Below are positions 52,558 through 61,331 of a DNA stretch of 64,000 nt, piece after piece. The position numbers were made by a program, and so were the translations under genes. Origin of the DNA: an uncultured Maribacter sp. (GTDB taxonomy: Bacteria; Bacteroidota; Bacteroidia; Flavobacteriales; Flavobacteriaceae). The first letter of the stretch is position 1. Every line of letters starts with the position of its first letter. Where the stretch lies: assembly GCA_947504045.1 (NCBI GenBank), contig CANNFY010000006.1, positions 1-64,000 of the forward strand, read 5' to 3'. The notes beneath the pieces are model-generated. The model saw only the letters and a list, made by a program, of their open reading frames with translations. It had not been told where the DNA came from and did no database searches.

Positions 52558-52982
52558 TATTTAGTTATATTTAAAGGGGTATATTTTTTATATGTATACA
52601 TAATTTCTTCTTCATTAATAACAGTAAATGTATTCTTATTTAAGCTAATTAATTTTTCTTTTCTATTACTAATTTCATCCGAAGAATAGTTTAAGTAAAA
52701 TATAGCATTGTTTTTAGTAATACTAAAAGTTTCTGCGTGGTTAGAGGTTTCGTAGGTGCCATTAAACTTTGGTTGTACTTTTTTTCTGTAACCGGTAGTG
52801 TCTAGTACATAAATATAATCTAATGTTGTGCTCATTTTATATTCTTTAGAACTTCCGTCTTTAAAAGTAACTTTTTGTATTTCCCAATACCCATTAAGTT
52901 TTTTTAAATCCTCTTTGTTAATTGAAGAAGAGCAACAAGTAAAAACTAAAGAAATTAGAATAATAAAATTTTTGAGCATCAT
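52557..52982 (-). CDS. Small lipocalin-like lipoprotein
   Basis: A 141-residue exported protein with a lipobox-like run of cysteines in VFTCCSSS near residue 17. LNGYWEIQKVTFKDGSSKEY at the start of the mature part, and YTYKKYTPL at the end, resemble small all-beta lipocalin-like domains of Bacteroidota (DUF4488/lipocalin group), but a family cannot be fixed. It is placed between recF and dciA and overlaps each by one base (TAATG), so it is translationally coupled to both. Two tandem ATG codons make the first residue ambiguous. Confidence 0.75.
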   Translation of the reverse strand: MMLKNFIILISLVFTCCSSSINKEDLKKLNGYWEIQKVTFKDGSSKEYKMSTTLDYIYVLDTTGYRKKVQPKFNGTYETSNHAETFSITKNNAIFYLNYSSDEISNRKEKLISLNKNTFTVINEEEIMYTYKKYTPLNITK

Positions 52983-54061
52983 TATAATTTAAAAATTTTA
53001 TACGATTGATGAATGTTTTTTACAAGGTTTTCGGTTCTTTCGGCATGAGTGTCGCTAATAAAAATTTGTCCAAAGCTTTCATTATCTACTAAGCTTATAA
53101 TATGAGAAACCCTATTTTCGTCTAATTTATCAAAAATATCATCTAAAACTAAAATTGGTGTTGTTTTAGACTGTTCTTTAATAAAATGAAATTGAGCAAA
53201 TTTTAAGGCAATTAAGAAGGATTTTTGTTGTCCTTGACTACCAAATTTTTTAACAGGATATTCGTTTATTTTAAAACTTAAATCGTCTTTATGTATACCG
53301 GTACTGGTATATTGTAACGCTCGGTCTTTATCAATTGTAGCCTCTAATAATTGTAAAAGTGTATGGTCTTTTAATTTACTTTCAAAAGTAATAGATACTT
53401 CTTCAGTAGCATTAGTTATAGCTTTGTATTGTTCTTTAAAAATAGGGATAAAAGAATCTAAAAAATGTTGTCTCTTGTTAAATATTTGAGTGCCATATTC
53501 ATTTAATTGCTCGTTGTAAACATCTAGGTTTGTAGCGTCAAAAGTATGATTAATAGCAAAATATTTTAATAAAGAATTTCTTTGAGACAATACCTTGTTA
53601 TATTTAATTAACGTAAGTAAATAGTTTTTATCTGATTGTGATATTACACCATCTATAAATTTTCTTCTTGTTACACTTCCTTCAGAAATTAAATCTCTAT
53701 CATAAGGCGAAATAATTACTAAAGGTAATAGGCCAATATGGTCAGAAAAACGGTCATATGCTTTGCCGTTTCTTTTAATAATTTTTTTAGCTCCTTTTTT
53801 TAAGCTGCTAACAATATGTTCTCCTTTTTCATTTTTTTTAAAAAAACCATCAATAACAAAAAAATCTTCATTGTGTTTTATGTTTTGAGAGGTTATAGGA
53901 TTAAAATAACTTTTTCCAAAAGATAAATGGTAAATAGCATCTAAAACATTTGTTTTTCCAACACCATTATGCCCTACAAAACAGTTGGTTTTGGTGTCAA
54001 ATTCAAAATTTTCTGAACTAAAATTTTTATAATTTATTAAGGATAATTTTTCTAGATGCAT
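52982..54061 (-). CDS. recF: DNA replication and repair protein RecF
   Basis: A 359-residue SMC-like ATPase that helps load RecA at gaps. The Walker A is [16 protein letters not shown], the ABC signature is near [12 protein letters not shown], and Walker B with D-loop is [14 protein letters not shown]. Length is normal. It starts an operon with the lipoprotein and dciA genes. It is divergent from the TPR gene at 54187, and the promoter for that gene lies between the two. Confidence 0.94.
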   Translation of the reverse strand: MHLEKLSLINYKNFSSENFEFDTKTNCFVGHNGVGKTNVLDAIYHLSFGKSYFNPITSQNIKHNEDFFVIDGFFKKNEKGEHIVSSLKKGAKKIIKRNGKAYDRFSDHIGLLPLVIISPYDRDLISEGSVTRRKFIDGVISQSDKNYLLTLIKYNKVLSQRNSLLKYFAINHTFDATNLDVYNEQLNEYGTQIFNKRQHFLDSFIPIFKEQYKAITNATEEVSITFESKLKDHTLLQLLEATIDKDRALQYTSTGIHKDDLSFKINEYPVKKFGSQGQQKSFLIALKFAQFHFIKEQSKTTPILVLDDIFDKLDENRVSHIISLVDNESFGQIFISDTHAERTENLVKNIHQSYKIFKL

Positions 54062-54138
54062 GCCTAATTCCTGGGTGTTTTATTCTAAATTCTCATAGAA
54101 ACGTGCAAAATATCGAAAAATAACGAATAAATACCTAC

Positions 54139-54166
54139 TTGAATTTCAATAAAAACTTTATTTTTG
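54139..54166 (+). promoter_or_regulatory. Promoter of the TPR-ribH unit
   Basis: TTG at 54139-54141 and TATTTTTG at 54159-54166 are separated by 17 bases and fit the Bacteroidota elements. The ATG at 54187 follows 20 bases later, which rules out starts upstream. Confidence 0.65.
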
Positions 54167-54186
54167 CGCGATCAATAAAATTTAAA

Positions 54187-54951
54187 ATGGCAACATATAA
54201 AAAACGAGGATTTAAACCTAAAAATCAAGTAGAAGAACAACAAGTGGATGAGCAAGAGAGCACAACTGCTGAAGTATTTAATACTTTAGATGAGAGTGCT
54301 TCTAAAAGTGAGGAATGGGTTTCTGATAATCAAAATTACATATTAGGTATTATTGGTGTTGTTGCAGTAGCAGTTTTAGGATATTTAGGATATATGCAAT
54401 TTGTACAAAACCCTAAAGAGACAGATGCAGCGAATGAAATGTATTACCCTCAACAATACTTTGATCAAGCTTTAGTTAGCACAACGGCAAAAGACTCTCT
54501 ATTTACATTAGCATTAAATGGAGCAGATGGTAAATATGGTTTTTTAAACATAATAGAAGAATACAGTGGTACTAAAGCAGCTAACTTAGCTAATTATTCT
54601 GCAGGTATGTCTTATATGAATATGCAAAAATACCAAGAGGCAATTACTTATTTAGAAGATTTTTCTTCAGATGATGCAATTTTAGGTGCTTTAGCAAAAG
54701 GAGGGCTTGGTGATGCTTTTATGCAATTAGGTCAGGCTGATGATGCTTTAGGATATTACGAAAGTGCCATAGCACATAGTGGAAATAAATATACGGCTCC
54801 AAAATTTTTATATAAAGCAGGAGTAACAGCTTTAGAATTAAATGAAAATGAAAAAGCATTAAAATTCTTTCAAAGAATTAAAGATGAGTTTTCTGGTTCT
54901 GATGAAGCTCGCAGTATAGATTCTTTTTTAGGAATGGCTAAAAGTGAATAA
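54187..54951 (+). CDS. Membrane-anchored TPR protein (YfgM-like)
   Basis: A 254-residue protein. A basic, polar N-terminus (about 1-50) precedes one transmembrane helix (about 53-75, YILGIIGVVAVAVLGYLGYM). The C-terminal part holds TPR-like repeats (ANYSAGMSYMNMQKYQEAIT, GDAFMQLGQADDALGYYESA). The layout resembles YfgM-type periplasmic chaperone factors but the family is not certain. It overlaps the ribH start by one base (TAATG), so it is co-expressed with ribH. Confidence 0.82.
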   Translation: MATYKKRGFKPKNQVEEQQVDEQESTTAEVFNTLDESASKSEEWVSDNQNYILGIIGVVAVAVLGYLGYMQFVQNPKETDAANEMYYPQQYFDQALVSTTAKDSLFTLALNGADGKYGFLNIIEEYSGTKAANLANYSAGMSYMNMQKYQEAITYLEDFSSDDAILGALAKGGLGDAFMQLGQADDALGYYESAIAHSGNKYTAPKFLYKAGVTALELNENEKALKFFQRIKDEFSGSDEARSIDSFLGMAKSE

Positions 54952-55430
54952 TGGCTACAGCAAATAAAAATTTATCTGTTTATGATAAGGCAACAATCCC
55001 AAATGCGAAAGATTTTCGATTTGGGATTGTTGTTTCTGAATGGAATTCAGAAATAACAAACGGGCTTTATTTAGGAGCAATAGAAGCTCTTAAAGATTGC
55101 GGAGCAATAGAAAATAACATTATTAAGTGGGATGTTCCTGGTAGTTTTGAACTGGTTTATGGTTCTAAAAAAATGATAGCTACACAAAATGTAGATGCTG
55201 TTATTGCAATTGGAAGTGTAATACAAGGAGAAACCAAACATTTCGATTTTGTTTGTAGCGCTACTGCACAAGGAATAAAAGATTTAAATGTTATAACAGA
55301 CACTCCCGTAATTTTTTGTGTTTTAACCGATAATAATCTACAACAAGCTATTGATCGTAGTGGAGGTAAACATGGAAACAAAGGAGCAGAAGCTGCAATT
55401 GCAGCAATAAAAATGGCAGCTATAGGTTAG
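54951..55430 (+). CDS. ribH: 6,7-Dimethyl-8-ribityllumazine synthase
   Basis: A 159-residue enzyme that makes the lumazine precursor of riboflavin. RFGIVVSEWNSEITNGL near the start, the substrate-binding segment IAIGSVIQGETKHFDFVC, and TPVIFCVLTDNNLQQAIDR are the conserved parts. It is the only riboflavin gene in the window. No FMN riboswitch is seen before it, since it starts inside the previous gene. Confidence 0.95.
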   Translation: MATANKNLSVYDKATIPNAKDFRFGIVVSEWNSEITNGLYLGAIEALKDCGAIENNIIKWDVPGSFELVYGSKKMIATQNVDAVIAIGSVIQGETKHFDFVCSATAQGIKDLNVITDTPVIFCVLTDNNLQQAIDRSGGKHGNKGAEAAIAAIKMAAIG

Positions 55431-55542
55431 TTTTTCTATTTTACCTACATTTTAACTTCAATTTTAGAAAATCGTATAACTGTTAACAAATTTTAAGGTT
55501 CCTATTACGGCATATTTTTTGATTTTAAGTAAATTTGATATA

Positions 55543-55839
55543 ATGGGTATACTTAGTAAAATCACGAAATTAAGTAAGAATAAAAAATTTGGATATTCTC
55601 CTCGTTTTTATGACGATAAAGGAGGTGGGAATCCTTTTGAAATTGAACATAAGTTTGATAAGTTTAGGTCTACCGTAGGAAGAAATAGAGGATTAAAAAA
55701 GAAGTTTAATAATGTATTAGACGATGTAAAAAGAGAAGGGGATCGTAACCTTAAAAAGAGAATGGCGATTATTCTAACAATTTTAATTTTAATATTTCTA
55801 TATATTATAGATTTTGATTTATCCATATTTATAAACTAA
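55543..55839 (+). CDS. Small membrane protein between ribH and mutL
   Basis: A 98-residue protein with a basic soluble part (about 1-70, with KKFGYSPRFYDDKGGGNPFE) and one C-terminal transmembrane helix (about 72-94). It is sometimes labelled as a riboflavin synthase subunit in related genomes, but shows no sign of that enzyme. The start at 55543 (MGILSKITKL) is preferred to a TTG 24 bases earlier. A TAAATTTG at 55530-55537 would place the start of transcription almost at the ATG. The mutL ATG follows after one base. Confidence 0.78.
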   Translation: MGILSKITKLSKNKKFGYSPRFYDDKGGGNPFEIEHKFDKFRSTVGRNRGLKKKFNNVLDDVKREGDRNLKKRMAIILTILILIFLYIIDFDLSIFIN

Positions 55840-55840
55840 C

Positions 55841-57718
55841 ATGGCAGATATTATAAAACTTTTGCCAGACCATGTAGCCAATCAAATTGCTGCGGGTGAG
55901 GTGGTACAACGGCCAGCTTCTGTTGTAAAAGAACTACTAGAAAATGCCATTGATGCTGGGGCTACAATAATAAAACTTATTGTAAAAGACGGCGGAAAAA
56001 ATCTTATTCAAGTTGTAGATAATGGTAAAGGAATGAGTGCTACTGATGCTCGTTTAAGTTTTGAAAGGCATGCTACATCCAAAATACAAAAAGCAGAAGA
56101 TTTATTTAATTTAAATACAAAAGGTTTTAGAGGAGAAGCTTTAGCTTCTATTGCTGCAATTGCACACGTAGAGCTTTTAACTAAAACGGATCTAGACGAG
56201 GTAGGAACACAGTTAAAGATAGAAGGTAGTAAGGTAATTTCGCAAGAAGTTACTGTTACTCCTAAAGGAACTTCTATGTTAGTTAAAAATCTTTTTTTTA
56301 ATATACCTGCACGTAGAAATTTTTTAAAATCTAATCAAGTAGAGCTTAGGCATATTACAGATGAGTTTCATAGAGTAGCCTTGGCGCATCCAAATATTGC
56401 TTTTCATTTTTATAATAATGGCAGTGAGTTATTTAATCTGCCTGTTGTAAATTTTAGAAAGCGGATAGTACAAGTTTTTGGAGGAAAGGCTAATTCTAAA
56501 TTAGTACCTGTAAACGAAGAAACGCAAGTGGTTAAAATATCTGGATTTGTAAAAAAACCAGAATTTGCTAAAAAGAGTAGAGGAGAACAGTTCTTTTTTG
56601 TAAACGATAGGTTTATAAAAAGTCCTTACTTACACCATGCAATTGTGGCTGCTTTTGAAGGTTTAATAAAAACAAATACCTATCCTGGTTATTTTTTATG
56701 TTTAGAAGTTGATCCAGGTACTATAGATATTAATATACATCCAACAAAAACAGAAGTAAAATTTGATGATGAGCATACTTTATATGCTTTGTTGCGTTCT
56801 ACAGTAAAACATAGCTTAGGGCAATTTAGTGTTGTGCCGTCTATAGATTTTGAACAAGATCCTAATTTAGATACTCCTTATTCCTATAAAAATAAAGAAG
56901 CAAAAGTACCACATGTAACTGTAGATGCTTCTTTTAATCCTTTTGCTAATGATGATGTAGCAATACCCAAAAGTTCCTCTACTACCAAAAGTACTTCGTA
57001 TACAAATTATTCTAAACCAAATACCAAAGGTTGGGAGAACTTGTATGAAGGCTTAGAATCTAAAAAAGAAGAAGATATTTCTTTTTCTAGTATGGAGTTT
57101 GAGTCTGAGGTTATTACAGGTTCAATATTTAAAGAAGAAAATGCAGTAGAAGAACCTGCAACAACAACATTTCAACTTAGAAGAAAATATATAGTAACCA
57201 CTATAAAGTCTGGAATGGTAGTTATAGATCAAGGTAGAGCGCATCAACGAGTTTTGTATGAAAAATTTCTAAAAAATATAACCATTCAAGAAGCTGTAAG
57301 TCAGCAATTACTTTTTCCGCTAACAATGCACTTTTCTACCTCCGATATTGCTATTTTAAAAGAAATACAAGGACAGTTAATAACTATTGGTTTTGCTTTT
57401 AAAATAGTGGGTAAAGATGTTGTAGAAATTACTGGCGTGCCATTACAAGTAGCAGAAAGTGAAGTAGAAATGATTTTGGAGCAATTAATTTTAGATTATC
57501 AAATGCAAATTTCTGGCGATAGTTTTTCGCAAACAGATAGTTTAGCAAAAACTCTTTCTAAAACATTAAGTGTTAAAACAGGAACCGTATTAGATGCAGC
57601 TTCGCAACAAGCTTTAGTAAATGATTTATTTGCTTGTAAAGAACCAACGTTAAGTCCGTTTAAGAAACCAACATATGTTACCATTACGGAGAATGATATT
57701 GATAAAAAATTTATATAA
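55841..57718 (+). CDS. mutL: DNA mismatch repair protein MutL, with degenerate endonuclease motif
   Basis: A 625-residue GHKL ATPase that couples MutS to downstream repair. The ATP site is intact: VVKELLENAIDAGA, VDNGKGMSATD, TKGFRGEALASIAA. The linker runs about 335-440. The C-terminal dimerization domain differs from the endonuclease-active type: at 463-474 the motif DQHAxxExxxxE reads DQGRAHQRVLYE, so His is Gly and the first Glu is Gln, and the CPHGRP segment reads SPFKKP at 605-610. No MutH is in the window, and it is not known whether the genome has another nickase. The rhomboid gene starts directly after the stop. Confidence 0.93.
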   Translation: MADIIKLLPDHVANQIAAGEVVQRPASVVKELLENAIDAGATIIKLIVKDGGKNLIQVVDNGKGMSATDARLSFERHATSKIQKAEDLFNLNTKGFRGEALASIAAIAHVELLTKTDLDEVGTQLKIEGSKVISQEVTVTPKGTSMLVKNLFFNIPARRNFLKSNQVELRHITDEFHRVALAHPNIAFHFYNNGSELFNLPVVNFRKRIVQVFGGKANSKLVPVNEETQVVKISGFVKKPEFAKKSRGEQFFFVNDRFIKSPYLHHAIVAAFEGLIKTNTYPGYFLCLEVDPGTIDINIHPTKTEVKFDDEHTLYALLRSTVKHSLGQFSVVPSIDFEQDPNLDTPYSYKNKEAKVPHVTVDASFNPFANDDVAIPKSSSTTKSTSYTNYSKPNTKGWENLYEGLESKKEEDISFSSMEFESEVITGSIFKEENAVEEPATTTFQLRRKYIVTTIKSGMVVIDQGRAHQRVLYEKFLKNITIQEAVSQQLLFPLTMHFSTSDIAILKEIQGQLITIGFAFKIVGKDVVEITGVPLQVAESEVEMILEQLILDYQMQISGDSFSQTDSLAKTLSKTLSVKTGTVLDAASQQALVNDLFACKEPTLSPFKKPTYVTITENDIDKKFI

Positions 57719-58462
57719 ATGGCTAGATTAACAGATGCTATTAAGCACTTACTTATAATAAATATTTTATTTTTTGTTGCTACAGAATTGTATAGCGACC
57801 AAATGTATCAATGGTTTTCTTTATGGTTTCCAAAAAACGAAAATTTTGGTTTATGGCAAATAGTATCTCATATGTTTATGCATGGAGGGTTAATGCATAT
57901 AGGTTTTAATATGTATGCTTTATGGGCTTTTGGTACTCCATTAGAGAGAATGTGGGGAAGAAATAAGTTTTTTTTCTTCTACTTTTCAGCCGGATTGGGA
58001 GCAGCATTAATACACACAGGGGTAAACTATTTTTATTTTTCACAAGGGATGGATGCTTTGGTAAGTTCAGGCATTTCGGAAACCCAAATATTGGAAGTCT
58101 TATCCAATGGTCAATATCAAACAAATTGGTATAATATTGCTTCAAAGAGTACGATTGATAACTTTCTTAGTGCTTATAATACCCCTGCAGTAGGAGCTTC
58201 AGGAGCTATATATGGTGTGTTGGTTGCTTTTGGTATGTCTTATCCAAATAGCGAGTTATTTTTAATGTTTATACCTGTACCAGTAAAAGCAAAGTATTTT
58301 ATCCCCATTTTAATAGGCTTAGATTTATTTTCTGGAGTAACAGGTTTTTCTTTATTAGGTGGTGGTATAGCACATTTTGCACATGTTGGTGGAGCATTAT
58401 TTGGCTTTATAATGATGTGGTATTGGAAGAAAAATCAATTTAACGATAACCGTTGGAACTAA
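57719..58462 (+). CDS. Rhomboid family intramembrane serine protease
   Basis: A 247-residue membrane protein with about six helices. The catalytic serine is in VGASGAIYGVLVAFG and the histidine in AHFAHVGGALFGF, the rhomboid dyad. HMFMHGGLMHIGFNMYALW is the conserved loop 1/helix 2 region. Substrates are unknown. The ATG follows the mutL stop without a gap, and a second rhomboid begins 3 bases after its stop. Confidence 0.92.
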   Translation: MARLTDAIKHLLIINILFFVATELYSDQMYQWFSLWFPKNENFGLWQIVSHMFMHGGLMHIGFNMYALWAFGTPLERMWGRNKFFFFYFSAGLGAALIHTGVNYFYFSQGMDALVSSGISETQILEVLSNGQYQTNWYNIASKSTIDNFLSAYNTPAVGASGAIYGVLVAFGMSYPNSELFLMFIPVPVKAKYFIPILIGLDLFSGVTGFSLLGGGIAHFAHVGGALFGFIMMWYWKKNQFNDNRWN

Positions 58463-58465
58463 TTT

Positions 58466-59335
58466 ATGACGCAAGGAAACTTAAAATACCAATATGCTAG
58501 TTTATCTATAGCAGAAAAGCTGATAGCAATAAATGTTATTGTATTTATTATAGATGGGCTTTTAAATGCCCTTTTGGGTTTTAGTATAATGTCTTGGTTT
58601 GAGCTGCCTAAAAACTTTGCAACATTTATAACGCAACCATGGTCTATATTTACATATTCTTTTTTTCATGGAAGTTTAGGTCATATTTTTTGGAATATGA
58701 TGCTTTTGTATTTTTCAGGTAGAATACTTTTAAACCTTTTTGGTAATAAGCGTTTTTTAAATGTGTATTTTTTAGGTGTAATAGCAGGAGGACTAATCTT
58801 TTTATTAAGCTATAACATTTTTCCTACTTTAATACATACAAACACTTCACTTATAGGTGCATCTGCTGGAGTTACTGCGATATTAATTTTTGTATGTACT
58901 TACATTCCAACACAAGAAGTAAGGCTATTTATTTTTAATGTTAAACTCTGGTATATAGGAGCTTTTGTAGTTTTAATGGATTTAGTTCAAATTTCAACCA
59001 GTGGTAATATTGGAGGACATTTAGCACATTTAGGAGGAGCAATTATTGGGTATGTTTATGCTAAACAACTATTTAATGGAGTTGATATTGGCTCTGGATT
59101 TGAAAAGGTTATGAACGGTGTTACAAACATGTTTACTAAAAAAGAAAAAAAATCGCCATTAAAAACGGTGTATACTAATAAAAATAAACAGCAAACCAAC
59201 ACAACCTCAACCTATAAAAAAGAAAGTAACCAGCGTAAAATAGATAGTATTTTAGATAAGATTAGTAAATCTGGTTATGAAAGTTTGTCACAAGAGGAAA
59301 AAGATTTTTTATTTAAAGCAGGAAAAGAAAATTAA
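58466..59335 (+). CDS. Rhomboid family intramembrane protease, second copy
   Basis: A 289-residue membrane protein. The dyad is present: serine in LIGASAGVTAIL and histidine in GHLAHLGGAIIGY, with YSFFHGSLGHIFWNMMLLYF in the loop 1/helix 2 region. It has an extra cytoplasmic tail of about 75 residues with basic and Gln/Asn/Thr-rich composition (LKTVYTNKNKQQTNTT). It arose from a different branch than its neighbour, since similarity is limited to the rhomboid core. It is followed after 3 bases by the endonuclease/exonuclease gene. Confidence 0.9.
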   Translation: MTQGNLKYQYASLSIAEKLIAINVIVFIIDGLLNALLGFSIMSWFELPKNFATFITQPWSIFTYSFFHGSLGHIFWNMMLLYFSGRILLNLFGNKRFLNVYFLGVIAGGLIFLLSYNIFPTLIHTNTSLIGASAGVTAILIFVCTYIPTQEVRLFIFNVKLWYIGAFVVLMDLVQISTSGNIGGHLAHLGGAIIGYVYAKQLFNGVDIGSGFEKVMNGVTNMFTKKEKKSPLKTVYTNKNKQQTNTTSTYKKESNQRKIDSILDKISKSGYESLSQEEKDFLFKAGKEN

Positions 59336-59338
59336 ATT

Positions 59339-60397
59339 TTGAAAAAATTATCCATCTTTAAAAAGCTTGTTTATTTAATTACAGTATTGTTGTCTTTATT
59401 GTTATTAATAGCTTGTGTTGTTCCATATTTTCCGGTTAAGGTATTTCCATTATTTTCTTTTTTAAGTCTTGGTGTTCCTGCAGTAGTTGTTGTAAATATC
59501 CTCTTTGCTGTTTATTGGTTTTTTACTAGTATAAAAAGAAGTATACTTCCAATTATTGTTTTAATTATAGGCTATATTTCTTTAGGTTCTTTTGTGCAAT
59601 TTAAAGGAGGAGGAGATACCGAAGTAGAATCTAATACCTCTAATACCGAGAATTTAAATATTATGACCTTTAATTCTTATGGGTTTAAAGGTTTAGATAG
59701 AGCAAGACGTAAAGATGTAGAGAATGGAAATAATATAATAAAATTTATTTCGGAACAAGACCCTGATATTATTTGCTTTCAAGAATTTGATTATAAAAGA
59801 ATTAGAACCAATGAGTTAGATGCATACCCTTATAGTTATGTAAATTTTGAATTTGGTGTACCAAGAAGTAAAGTTATTCAGGCAATTTATTCTAAATACC
59901 CTATTGTTTCTAAAGGAAATTTAAACTTTCCGGAAAGCTTTAATAATGGCTTGTATGTAGATTTGTTGTATAAGAAAGATACAGTTAGAGTTTATAATTT
60001 ACATTTAGAGTCTTTAGGAATTACGCCAGGTAGTGGAAATTTGTCTAGAAAAGCACCTGAAAAATTATATGAACAACTGGGTAACGTATTTAAAAAACAA
60101 GAAGAACAGGCTAAATTAGTTTCGGAGCATTATAATTCTATTTCGTATAAAAAAATTATTTGTGGCGATTTTAATAATGGGCAGTACTCTAGAATATATA
60201 ACTTAGTTAAAGGAGATATGTTAGATTCTTTTGAAGAAAAAGGAAGCGGTTATGGTAGAACATATAATTTTCATGGGCTTCCTGTTCGAATAGATTTTAT
60301 ACTTTTTGATGAAGAAATAACAATAAAAGGACACAAAAACTTTAACGTAAAATATTCAGACCATTTTCCAGTGATGGCTACTTTTAGTTTAGATTAA
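59339..60397 (+). CDS. Membrane-anchored endonuclease/exonuclease/phosphatase family protein
   Basis: A 352-residue protein with two to three N-terminal membrane helices (about 10-85) and a DNase I-like domain outside (about 105-352). Metal and catalytic residues are in LNIMTFNSYG, PDIICFQEFD, IICGDFNN and SDHFPVMA. Members hydrolyse nucleic acids or phosphodiesters; the substrate here is unknown. It starts with TTG 3 bases after the previous stop and no ATG fits. Its last 14 bases overlap the convergent DUF6122 gene. Confidence 0.87.
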   Translation: MKKLSIFKKLVYLITVLLSLLLLIACVVPYFPVKVFPLFSFLSLGVPAVVVVNILFAVYWFFTSIKRSILPIIVLIIGYISLGSFVQFKGGGDTEVESNTSNTENLNIMTFNSYGFKGLDRARRKDVENGNNIIKFISEQDPDIICFQEFDYKRIRTNELDAYPYSYVNFEFGVPRSKVIQAIYSKYPIVSKGNLNFPESFNNGLYVDLLYKKDTVRVYNLHLESLGITPGSGNLSRKAPEKLYEQLGNVFKKQEEQAKLVSEHYNSISYKKIICGDFNNGQYSRIYNLVKGDMLDSFEEKGSGYGRTYNFHGLPVRIDFILFDEEITIKGHKNFNVKYSDHFPVMATFSLD

Positions 60398-60701
60398 TCA
60401 TATAACAGTCGGCTAAATCTGCTAGTATGTGAATTAGAAGTGCTAGTCCAAAAAGTCTAGTTTTTTTATATACAAAGAGTATGCAATAAATTGCTATCGC
60501 CCAGTACGTATGTAGCGGATGATAGTTAATACTGCAACGCATAGGGTCAAAAACTGGATTTGCAAAAAAGTGGTCCACATCTATCACAATTCCAGCTAGA
60601 AGAACGATAATAGCAAAGGTTTTATTTTTTTTGTAAAAAAATAGAGCAATAAAAATGGGAACTATAAAATGTATACCATAATGTATTGCAAATCTAAGCA
60701 T
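60384..60701 (-). CDS. DUF6122 family membrane protein
   Basis: A 105-residue protein with four hydrophobic segments. The start FAIHYGIHFIVP, the central DVDHFFANPVFDPMRC and NYHPLHTYWAI, and ILADLADC near the end are conserved in DUF6122. The spaced His and Asp residues resemble membrane-embedded metal-dependent hydrolases (YdjM/LexA-binding type), but this is inference. It overlaps the WbqC gene by 8 bases. Confidence 0.83.
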   Translation of the reverse strand: MLRFAIHYGIHFIVPIFIALFFYKKNKTFAIIVLLAGIVIDVDHFFANPVFDPMRCSINYHPLHTYWAIAIYCILFVYKKTRLFGLALLIHILADLADCYMINLN

Positions 60702-61326
60702 CTAAAAAGTTTAATTTTATTTCTTTTAAATAGGTAAGCGCATTAGTTCCTTCGTTAAATAAAAGATCTAAAATGCTAGTGTTAGGAATAAAATTATTCC
60801 TGTCACTAAATACTTGTATATATTCTTTAGCAGTATAATTAGGTTCTTTTTTTGCATTTATTAAAAACCTAAGGTCTTTTTCTTCTGCCAAGTCTATAGT
60901 ATATACAGTAGTTTTTTCTTTTGGAGTGTTTATTTGGAGACAATCACAAATAACTTCAATAGTTTTAAGATTAAACTCTAATAAACTTTCAAACTTATGG
61001 GTGTACAATGGTTGTATTTCATCTTCATAAAACTCAAAAAAAGGAGATGATCTATATGCGGTTTCTAAAGTTCTCCAATGTTGCCTCTGCCAAGGATAAG
61101 AATTGTCTATTTTAATATCCTTGTATTTTTGTTTTCTTTTCTCTTTTCCTAAATGTACAACAGGAATATTTAAAATATGCTTTCCGCGATCAGCACAAAC
61201 ATAAGCTCTATTTCTATAAGTTTGCTTTTGGTAATTGTCCATACACTCCCAATACACTTCTTTTTGTGCTATAACAGCAAAAGTAACTAGGTTAGGTATA
61301 TAGGCAGGGTGTAATAAGTGTTTCAA
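60694..61326 (-). CDS. WbqC family protein
   Basis: A 210-residue protein of the WbqC-like family. LLHPAYIPNLVTFAVIAQ at the start and NYQKQTYRNRAYV, with WQRQHWRTLETAYRSSPFFE, are typical. Members occur near sugar-modification and LPS genes, but the activity is not established. It starts with TTG, 5 bases after the lepB stop; the conserved N-terminus begins there and no ATG fits. It is linked by overlap to DUF6122. Confidence 0.87.
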   Translation of the reverse strand: MKHLLHPAYIPNLVTFAVIAQKEVYWECMDNYQKQTYRNRAYVCADRGKHILNIPVVHLGKEKRKQKYKDIKIDNSYPWQRQHWRTLETAYRSSPFFEFYEDEIQPLYTHKFESLLEFNLKTIEVICDCLQINTPKEKTTVYTIDLAEEKDLRFLINAKKEPNYTAKEYIQVFSDRNNFIPNTSILDLLFNEGTNALTYLKEIKLNFLDA

Positions 61327-61331
61327 TTGTT

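Noticed and set aside
54862-54950. FMN riboswitch before ribH
   Set aside because: ribH begins inside the preceding coding sequence and none of the conserved RFN segments are present.
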